NCBI RefSeq assembly: GCF_004345665.1
Contig: NZ_SLWR01000008.1
Location: forward strand, 1-64,000
From: Kribbella antiqua
GTDB taxonomy: Bacteria > Actinomycetota > Actinomycetes > Propionibacteriales > Kribbellaceae
Length of the DNA stretch: 64,000 nucleotides
Reading direction: 5' to 3'
The translations under genes and the position numbers were made by a program. This document shows positions 58,763-64,000 of this stretch, piece by piece. Positions within the stretch are counted from its first letter, which is position 1. Each line of letters starts with the position of its first letter. The notes beneath the pieces were generated by a model that worked only from the letters and a program-made list of their open reading frames with translations, ran no database searches and was not told where the DNA came from.

Positions 58763-58792
58763 TTGACGCCCGACCGTTGCACGTCGTACGGT
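58763..58792 (+). promoter_or_regulatory. Probable promoter of the ABC-2 operon
   Basis: TTGACG (58763-58768) and TACGGT (58787-58792) are 18 bases apart, matching housekeeping actinobacterial promoters. Transcription from here would give a leader of about 138 bases. A second TTGACA at 58805 has no convincing -10. Confidence 0.45.
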
Positions 58793-58838
58793 CCGATCCT
58801 TTCCTTGACAACGGCGTGGATCACCCATGCCTGTCACA

Positions 58839-58937
58839 GTGGTGTCCGAACCCCCGGGTCCTGACGGATTCGGGGCAGTTCCGCGTGCCGCTGGACGTCT
58901 CGGACACCACCTCTAGCTTTAGGAGAGGAGGTTTGTC
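58839..58937 (+). promoter_or_regulatory. Structured 5' leader with three-way junction (candidate riboswitch-like RNA)
   Basis: GTGGTGTCCGA (58839-58849) and TCGGACACCAC (58900-58910) close an 11-bp helix. Inside, 58852-58861 pairs with 58866-58875 (CCCCG/CGGGG extended by G-U pairs and UCC/GGA, loop TGAC), and 58880-58885 pairs with 58889-58895 (TCCGCG/CGC-T-GGA, loop TGC, one bulged T). Just after, CCTCT (58910-58914) can pair with AGAGG (58924-58928), which covers the ribosome binding site AGGAGAGGAGG. The layout suggests translation control; it matches no RNA class I can name. Confidence 0.55.
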
Positions 58938-59735
58938 GTGGGCGTCTACTGGGCGATCGGCGTACGGTCGTTCCGCCGGTTCTCGACGTACCGGATCGCC
59001 ACTGCGTCCGGCGCGTTCACCAACACGGTCTTCGGGTTCATCCTGTGCGGGATCTATCTGACCCTGTGGCACGAGCGGCCGGGGCTCGGCGGGTACGACG
59101 TATCGGATGCGTTGACGTTCGTGTGGTTGCAGCAGGGACTGCTGATGCCGATCGGGATCTTCGGCGCGACCACCACGGTCGAGTTGGGGGAGCGGGTGCG
59201 GTCCGGCGAGATCGCGGTGGACCTGTACCGGCCGACGCATCTGATGCTGTGGTGGTTGTCGGTCGATCTCGGGCGGGCGATGTTCCAGTTGATCGTGCGT
59301 GGTGGTGCGCCGCTGCTGGTGGGTGCGTTCGTCTTCGACCTGAAGTTCCCTTCGGGTGCGCTGACCTGGCTCGCGATCGCGCTCGGGCTGGTGCTGGGCA
59401 TCCTGGTGAGCTTCGGGCTCCGGTACCTGGTGGCGCTGTCGGGGTTCTGGATCACCGACTCGCGCGGCACCGAGCATCTCGCGCTGGTGCTGTCGCTGTT
59501 CTTCTCCGGGACGGTCCTGCCGCTGGTGGTGTTCCCCGGCTGGATCGGCGACTTCGCCCGGGCGACGCCGTGGGCCGCGACGCTGCAGGTGCCGATCGAC
59601 ATCTGGCTCGGCCGGAATCCGGGTGGGGTCGGGGCGGCGTTGCTGTTCCAGCTCGGGTGGATCGTCGTACTGCTGCTGATCGGTCAGCTGGCGACGTCGT
59701 TCGCGACCCTGAAGGTGGTGATCCAGGGTGGTTGA
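58938..59735 (+). CDS. ABC-2 type transporter permease (DUF990-like), subunit 1
   Basis: A 265-residue membrane protein with about six helices, of the ABC2_membrane_6 group. Landmarks are VRSFRRFSTYRIATASGAFT, VWLQQGLLMPIGIFGATTTV, RSGEIAVDLYRPTHLMLWWL and LVLSLFFSGTVLPLVVFPGW. It forms an exporter with the next two genes. GTG 58938 follows AGGAGAGGAGG at 58921-58931 at seven bases. A folded leader precedes it. Confidence 0.88.
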   Translation: MGVYWAIGVRSFRRFSTYRIATASGAFTNTVFGFILCGIYLTLWHERPGLGGYDVSDALTFVWLQQGLLMPIGIFGATTTVELGERVRSGEIAVDLYRPTHLMLWWLSVDLGRAMFQLIVRGGAPLLVGAFVFDLKFPSGALTWLAIALGLVLGILVSFGLRYLVALSGFWITDSRGTEHLALVLSLFFSGTVLPLVVFPGWIGDFARATPWAATLQVPIDIWLGRNPGGVGAALLFQLGWIVVLLLIGQLATSFATLKVVIQGG

Positions 59736-60555
59736 GCGACCCTTTGACCGGCTGCGCAAGGTCCCGGGCCAGTACTGGATGCTCGTGCTGATGTGGATCC
59801 GGTCCGCGCTCGCGTATCCGGCGTCGTTCGTGTTCATGGTGGGTAGTTCGATGCTGATCACGGTGCTGGACTTCGTCGTGATCGTGATCATGTTCAACCA
59901 CATCAAGTCGTTCGGCGGGTTCTCGCTCGGGGAGATGGCGTTGCTCTACGCAACGGCGTCGATGACACTCGGGATCGCCGACCTGTTCACCGGGTCGATC
60001 GAGCGCGTCGGCGAGCGCATCCGGACCGGGTCGATGGACGTCTACCTGATCCGGCCGGTGCCGGCCTTCGTCCAGGCGGCCGCGGATCAGTTCGCGCTGC
60101 GCCGGATCGGACGCCCGCTGCAGGCCGGGGTCGTGCTGGTGTTTGCCTTCAGCCACCTCGAGGTCGACTGGACCGTTGCCAAGGGCATCATGCTGGCGCT
60201 GTCGATGGTTGTCGGAGGCATCATCTTCGCGGCGATCTTCGTGCTCGGGGCATCGTTCCAGTTCGTCGCGATCGATTCGGCCGAGCTGGCCAATGCCTTC
60301 ACCTACGGCGGTCAGACGCTGACGCAGTACCCCTTGTCGGTCTTCGGCAAGGACATCGTCCGGGCCGTCACCTTCGTCGTACCGCTTGCCTTCGTCAACT
60401 ATTACCCAGTGCTGTACGTGCTGGGCAAACCGGCGCCGTTGGGGTTGCCGTCCTGGATCGGCCTGCTGTCGCCGGCGGTCGCTGTCGCGATGGTCGCGCT
60501 GGCGTCACTGGCCTGGCGGGGCGGTCTCCGTCGCTATCGCAGTACAGGGAGCTGA
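59728..60555 (+). CDS. ABC-2 type transporter permease (DUF990-like), subunit 2
   Basis: A 275-residue membrane protein with about six helices, homologous in layout to its neighbour: ALAYPASFVFMVGSSMLITV, ERVGERIRTGSMDVYLIRPV and QTLTQYPLSVFGKDIVRAVT. The pair forms the heterodimeric membrane part of an exporter. GTG 59728 overlaps the end of the first permease by eight bases. The exported substrate is unknown. Confidence 0.88.
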   Translation: MVERPFDRLRKVPGQYWMLVLMWIRSALAYPASFVFMVGSSMLITVLDFVVIVIMFNHIKSFGGFSLGEMALLYATASMTLGIADLFTGSIERVGERIRTGSMDVYLIRPVPAFVQAAADQFALRRIGRPLQAGVVLVFAFSHLEVDWTVAKGIMLALSMVVGGIIFAAIFVLGASFQFVAIDSAELANAFTYGGQTLTQYPLSVFGKDIVRAVTFVVPLAFVNYYPVLYVLGKPAPLGLPSWIGLLSPAVAVAMVALASLAWRGGLRRYRSTGS

Positions 60556-60558
60556 GCA

Positions 60559-61515
60559 GTGGCAGTCATCGAGTTGTCCAACGTGTCCCGCGCTTTCACC
60601 GTCACGTCGCGGACCGGGTTCCGCCGTACTCGCCGCGAGGTCCGCGCGGTGGACGGGCTGTCCTTCACCGTCGAGCCGGGCGAGGTGGTCGGCTACATCG
60701 GGCCGAACGGTGCCGGGAAGTCGACCACGATCAAGATGCTCACCGGTATCCTGGTGCCGACCGGCGGATCGATCCGGGTCGCGGGCGTCGACCCCTCGCG
60801 CAACCGGCTCAAGCTGGCCAAGCGGATCGGCGTCGTCTTCGGCCAGCGCACCACCCTGTGGTGGGACCTGCCGCTGAAGGACTCCTTCGCCGTACTGCAG
60901 AAGATGTACGACGTACCGCGGGCCCGGCATCGCGAGAACCTGGCGACGTTCGTGGAACTGCTGGACCTCGGCGACCTGCTCGACGTACCGGTGCGGCAGC
61001 TGTCACTCGGGCAGCGGATGCGCGGCGACATCGCGGCGGCGCTGCTGCACGACCCGGAGATCGTCTACCTGGACGAGCCGACGATCGGGCTGGACGTGAT
61101 CAGCAAGGCCCGGCTGCGCGAGTTCCTGGCCCAGGTCAACGCCGAACGCCGTACGACGATCATCCTCACCACCCACGACCTCGACGACATCGAGGCCCTG
61201 TGCTCCCGCGTCATGATCATCGACCACGGCCACCAGATCTTCGACGGCACCCTGGCCCACCTCCGCGCCAGCCAATCCGCCCCCCGCACCCTGGTCGTAG
61301 ACCTCGCCACCTCCCTCCCACCCATCGAGGTCCCCGGCGCCACCGTCACCAAAGTCAACGGCCCCCGCCAGCACCTGACCTTCCCCACCACCACCAAAGC
61401 AGCCCCCTTGCTGGCAGAGATAGCCGCCAACTACCCCCTGGTCGACCTCTCCGTAGCCGAACCCACCATCGAATCCGTCATAACCCAGCTCTACACCCCC
61501 ACCCCGACCTCATAG
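60559..61515 (+). CDS. ABC transporter ATP-binding protein
   Basis: A 318-residue ATPase powering the two upstream permeases. Walker A is GPNGAGKST (48-56), the signature is LSLGQRMRGD, Walker B IVYLDEPTIGLD, and the H-loop TTHDLDDIE. The last 80 residues after the ATPase core form a regulatory-type extension. GTG 60559 starts three bases after the second permease. The DUF990 permease pair plus such an ATPase is a recognised three-gene exporter type. Confidence 0.93.
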   Translation: MAVIELSNVSRAFTVTSRTGFRRTRREVRAVDGLSFTVEPGEVVGYIGPNGAGKSTTIKMLTGILVPTGGSIRVAGVDPSRNRLKLAKRIGVVFGQRTTLWWDLPLKDSFAVLQKMYDVPRARHRENLATFVELLDLGDLLDVPVRQLSLGQRMRGDIAAALLHDPEIVYLDEPTIGLDVISKARLREFLAQVNAERRTTIILTTHDLDDIEALCSRVMIIDHGHQIFDGTLAHLRASQSAPRTLVVDLATSLPPIEVPGATVTKVNGPRQHLTFPTTTKAAPLLAEIAANYPLVDLSVAEPTIESVITQLYTPTPTS

Positions 61516-61605
61516 CCGATCGCTCCGCAAGGCCGCCGTCGCACTGAACACGGCTCGTGCGAGGCGTCAGACCCGGACGGTGTTGGCGACGTGGGCGCTA
61601 GTGGG

Positions 61606-61920
61606 TCAGGCGAGGTCCGCGGCCATCGAGGCGAACACGACCTCGGCGTCCATCGGCTCGGTGTCTTGCTGCCAGCGCTGAACCGAGTCCGGGAACTCCG
61701 CCTCGTCCACCTTGCCCACGCCCGCGCGAATCAGCCGCTGAGCCTCCGCGATCCCGATCTCGACGTACTCCAACTCATTCAAGAAGTAGTAGTCGTGCCG
61801 AGCCCCCTCGTTGCGGTGGAACTTCCCCGTGTTCCCGACGTACGTCCAAACATCCTCATCCACCAACGCCGCCACCCACAGCTCGGTCTCCCCATCCTTA
61901 ACCAAGAACAACCGCGTCAT
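61606..61920 (-). CDS. Small acidic protein, putative partner/antitoxin of the RelA/SpoT-fold protein
   Basis: A 104-residue protein I do not recognise. It is acidic (many Asp/Glu in WVAALVDEDVWTYVG, FLNELEYVEIG, KVDEAEFPDS and DTEPMDAEVV), lacks a signal peptide or membrane helix, and begins with a strand-rich MTRLFLVKDGETELW. Its ATG overlaps the stop of the upstream RelA/SpoT-fold gene by four bases, so the two are made together. Small size, acidity and tight coupling to a nucleotide pyrophosphokinase-like gene are what one sees for antitoxins or immunity proteins; the role itself is inference. Confidence 0.75.
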   Translation of the reverse strand: MTRLFLVKDGETELWVAALVDEDVWTYVGNTGKFHRNEGARHDYYFLNELEYVEIGIAEAQRLIRAGVGKVDEAEFPDSVQRWQQDTEPMDAEVVFASMAADLA

Positions 61921-62744
61921 CTCGAAGTTCCGTTCTCTCGGTTCTGAACCCGCTGCTGGATGTGCTCTGGCGCGGCGCTTGCGATGGTCGGGGTTTCGGC
62001 CAGGTCGAGGCGTTGCGCCGGACGTTTCTTACCGTAGCTAATCGCACGGACCTCCACCCCGCCGAGTTCCTTCAGATCGTCGATTCCCGCGGGCTGGGAC
62101 ATCTGGTCGGACAAGGCGATACATTCCCGGCGGGCCGCGTCGCGCGCCACGGGATCCTGCTGGACATCGCGTTCGATCTCGTAAAGCGGAGTCGTCCGTT
62201 CCTTGACGTCGATCGACTCGGCCGAGTGCACCTGCAGCTCGACCCGTTCGCCCCAGCTCCGCAGGAAGGCGTGCAGCCCTTTGTAGCGGCTACCTTCGAC
62301 GTACGAATGGTGGGCGGAGTCCATCTGCCAGTGCTGCTGATTGAGTCGATCGATGGTTCTGACTGCTGCCCGCGTCAGCTCGTCCGGATGCTTCACCGCC
62401 GCTGTGTAGCGCAGCACGTCCTCGGGCACCTGCTTGGTGCGTCGGTAATAGTCGGCGTACTTGACGAACTTCCGGGCAAGCGACTGTGGGGACTTCACTC
62501 TGTTGGCCAGGTGGTATGGAGTGGCCTGGTCGCTCATGGCTGCAAGCATGCTGTCGGTGACCCGTTCCTCCACCGATGCGGCGCGGGCGAGCAGGGTCAG
62601 GCTCTGGATGGTTGCTTGAGGGCCGTACTGGGCTGCGATCTCTGATTTTGTCGGGATGGCGTCGCCCCAGTCGAGCGGGCGGGTCGCGCTCAAGTGGGCG
62701 TGTAGGTCGGCTGGTTCTGGGAGGTCTTGCAGACCGGGTGACAT
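61917..62744 (-). CDS. RelA/SpoT-fold nucleotide pyrophosphokinase-like protein
   Basis: A 275-residue protein whose residues about 80-190 match the RelA/SpoT synthetase fold, closest in style to Streptomyces ATP:nucleotide 3'-pyrophosphokinases. Visible are the ATP-binding NRVKSPQSLARKF (R82, K84, S88, R91, K92), the metal aspartate D109 in EDVLRYTAAV, the substrate loop YKGLH (154-158), the catalytic glutamate E169 in VELQVHS, and KERTTPLYEIER. There is no HD hydrolase, TGS or ACT domain and no signal peptide, so it is intracellular and unbuffered. ATG 62744 follows AGGGGG. A small acidic gene overlaps its end by four bases. Confidence 0.78.
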   Translation of the reverse strand: MSPGLQDLPEPADLHAHLSATRPLDWGDAIPTKSEIAAQYGPQATIQSLTLLARAASVEERVTDSMLAAMSDQATPYHLANRVKSPQSLARKFVKYADYYRRTKQVPEDVLRYTAAVKHPDELTRAAVRTIDRLNQQHWQMDSAHHSYVEGSRYKGLHAFLRSWGERVELQVHSAESIDVKERTTPLYEIERDVQQDPVARDAARRECIALSDQMSQPAGIDDLKELGGVEVRAISYGKKRPAQRLDLAETPTIASAAPEHIQQRVQNRENGTSR

Positions 62745-62942
62745 CGATCCCCCTGACTAGGTCGTTTCCTTGACCGTAGTTAGGTGGGGAGGGGTTGTGG
62801 GGTGGTTTTGGGGATTTGTGGATAACTCTCTCGGGTGGGTTACGAAGTGGGGTGGGGCATGACTCGGTGGGGTGGGGGTCGTTGAAATGCGGGTAGGACC
62901 CAACCGGGAGTGGGATTCGGGGGTAGACAGGGTATGCCGACG

Positions 62943-63446
62943 ATGACGGATGAGGTGGTGAGTTCGGCGCCGCCGGGGGATGGAGCCGGGTTCGTCGAGT
63001 GGGTGCGGCCTCATCTGCCGGCGATGGCGCGGTTGGCGGCGCGGCTTGCGGTGGGCGCGGACCGGGACGACATCGTCCAGGAGTCGCTGGCGCGGGCGTG
63101 GTCGAAGCGGAGTCAGTACGACGCCGATCGCGGTACGGCGTCCGCCTGGCTGCTGGCGATCACCGCGGACCAGGCCCGGAAGTCGGTACGGCGATTGCGG
63201 CCGGTCGCGGAGCTGGACGATCACGACGGGCCGGTGTCGCGGCCGGATCTGGATGCCCGGATGGACGTCGATCACGCGCTCGCCACGTTGTCGGCCCGGC
63301 AACGCCTTGCCGTGGACTGCTACTACTTCGCCGACCTGTCGATCGCCGATACGGCCGCGGTGATGGGCTGCTCCGAAGGCACCGTCAAGTCCACCCTGTC
63401 CGACGCGCGGGCCCGCCTGCGCACGCTGCTGGAGGTCACCGAATGA
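62943..63446 (+). CDS. ECF RNA polymerase sigma factor
   Basis: A 167-residue ECF sigma factor. Region 2 shows RLAARLAVGADRDDIVQESL and ARAWSKRSQYDADRGTASAW; region 4 shows ARQRLAVDCYYFADLSIADT and MGCSEGTVKSTLSDARARL. ATG 62943 has AGGG about ten bases upstream; ATG 62934 and GTG 62910 are in frame and possible. The next gene starts inside its stop codon (ATGA) and is probably its anti-sigma factor. The 198-base gap upstream is GT-rich and shows no clear promoter. Confidence 0.9.
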   Translation: MTDEVVSSAPPGDGAGFVEWVRPHLPAMARLAARLAVGADRDDIVQESLARAWSKRSQYDADRGTASAWLLAITADQARKSVRRLRPVAELDDHDGPVSRPDLDARMDVDHALATLSARQRLAVDCYYFADLSIADTAAVMGCSEGTVKSTLSDARARLRTLLEVTE

Positions 63447-64000
63447 ACCCGACCGACGAGGTCGACGAGCTGCTGACGCGCGCCGGCGCACGGTGGCGCG
63501 CGGACCAGCCCTCAGCGCCCGAACCAGACCTGGACCATATTCTCGGCGGCCACCGGCGCCCGCGGCGCTGGGTGCCGGCCCTGGCCGCCGCCAGCGTCGC
63601 CGCGATCGCCGCCGCGGCGCTCATCGTCCTGCCCGATGGCGGTAAGGAGCCGCTCGCCGGAACGTCGCAGTCAGTTGCTGAAAGCAAGCAACCCGCGAGT
63701 GCCCAAGGCGAGCAGGCGAATGATGATCTGCTCATCCGCCCCGGTGACAAAGTGCAGGTCAGCGGTCAGGTGATCGCCGCGCCAGGGAAGGCGCCTGTGT
63801 TCTGTCCGCCGCTGCCGACGCCATCGATCGGCTACCTCCCGGGCAAGGAACCCGCACCGACCTGTGCCGCCGACTTCGCGGTGACGTTGAAGGGCGTCGA
63901 CCTCGACAAGCTGACCGGCGTCAAGATGACGAGGGGCGTGCGTACCGGCACCGCCACGCTGATCGGGACCTGGGGTGATCAGAGCATCGACGTCCAGGAG
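63443..64000 (+). CDS. Probable membrane anti-sigma factor (partial, cut by window end)
   Basis: An open frame of 186 codons reaching the window end. A cytoplasmic N-terminus of about 45 residues (MNPTDEVDELLTRAGARW) is followed by one transmembrane helix (about 46-66, ALAAASVAAIAAAALIVL) and an external part with two cysteines (APVFCPP and PAPTCAA). No zinc HxxxCxxC motif is seen. ATG 63443 overlaps the sigma-factor stop by four bases, the usual layout for an ECF sigma and its membrane anti-sigma; the assignment is from context. Confidence 0.75.
   Translation, partial: MNPTDEVDELLTRAGARWRADQPSAPEPDLDHILGGHRRPRRWVPALAAASVAAIAAAALIVLPDGGKEPLAGTSQSVAESKQPASAQGEQANDDLLIRPGDKVQVSGQVIAAPGKAPVFCPPLPTPSIGYLPGKEPAPTCAADFAVTLKGVDLDKLTGVKMTRGVRTGTATLIGTWGDQSIDVQE

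Noticed and set aside
58839..58910. Hammerhead-type or TPP-type RNA
   Set aside because: It is a three-way junction and contains CTGAC, but lacks the hammerhead CUGAUGA and GAAA cores and the TPP CUGAGA core.
58827..58916. Possible 29-residue leader peptide ahead of the ABC-2 operon
   Set aside because: Weak ribosome site and third-position base use unlike genes here; the exact helix pairing is better explained as RNA structure.
62817..62825. TGTGGATAA, a perfect DnaA-box-like 9-mer
   Set aside because: A single box with no cluster, no AT-rich unwinding region and no replication genes nearby; likely chance in a GT-rich stretch.
1..64000. tRNA, rRNA, insertion sequences and prophage
   Set aside because: No T-loop/acceptor patterns in gaps, no transposase or integrase, and no phage structural genes were recognised on either strand.

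Overview
The window looks like chromosomal DNA of a high-GC actinobacterium, most probably Kribbella or a close relative in the Nocardioidales. This rests on very high GC at third codon positions, frequent GTG starts, GTACG-rich codon use, actinobacterial families (GlgM, PspAB, TB7.3-like carrier, ECF sigma/anti-sigma pairs) and a gene order that parallels the glgM-glgC ... sigE-rseA-htrA-tatB ... mrp ... corA region of mycobacteria. The genus is an inference from memory of such proteins. I see no tRNA, rRNA, CRISPR array, prophage or insertion-sequence transposase.

Layout. 1-4.0 kb: an MmyB-type regulator and the divergent glycogen genes glgM and glgC. 4.0-10.9 kb: a tightly overlapping operon for tryptophan/kynurenine catabolism (kynU, kmo, aminomuconate-semialdehyde dehydrogenase, aminomuconate deaminase, 3-hydroxyanthranilate dioxygenase, ACMS decarboxylase, kynurenine formamidase), whose first start codon overlaps the glgC stop. 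10.9-17.5 kb: an O-methyltransferase, then accessory genes (DeoR regulator/SIS sugar protein, serine hydrolase, GNAT, MFS/CGNR pair) and the remnant of a carbohydrate-binding protein. 17.5-25 kb: envelope-stress locus with a small biotinyl carrier, sigE with a likely autoregulated promoter, rseA, an RseB-like protein, htrA, tatB and mrp. 25-31 kb: an AbiEi-like/Fic fusion, pspAB-htpX, DUF1003, and a soluble MgtE-N/CBS protein. 31-40 kb: malyl-CoA-lyase-like protein, a LuxR-HTH/VOC fusion, cyclophilin, Ser/Thr kinase, acyl-CoA dehydrogenase, ArsR-type regulator, CorA, a stress protein and MaoC hydratase, closing with an array of 90-bp palindromic repeats. 40-53 kb: two back-to-back glycan-use loci, one with a GH29 fucosidase, an ABC importer and a FadR-type regulator, the other a LacI-led operon with an ABC importer, a glucoamylase-like protein and a GH39 enzyme. 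53-58.7 kb: histidine phosphatase, TetR/DUF4267 pair, NUDIX, PHP-MarC-RecB-like nuclease operon and a hydrolase. 58.7-61.5 kb: an ABC-2 exporter operon preceded by a strongly folded leader. 61.6-64 kb: a RelA/SpoT-fold protein overlapping a small acidic partner, then an ECF sigma factor with its probable membrane anti-sigma factor, cut by the window end.

The items most worth following up are the RelA/SpoT-fold two-gene cassette (61606-62744), the three-way-junction leader of the ABC-2 operon (58839-58937), the AbiEi-like/Fic fusion with a promoter palindrome (25157-26707), and the 90-bp palindromic repeat family present inside the kynurenine operon and as an array near 39.8 kb. Sugar transport and glycan hydrolysis, glycogen synthesis, tryptophan degradation and envelope-stress control are the readable physiological themes.
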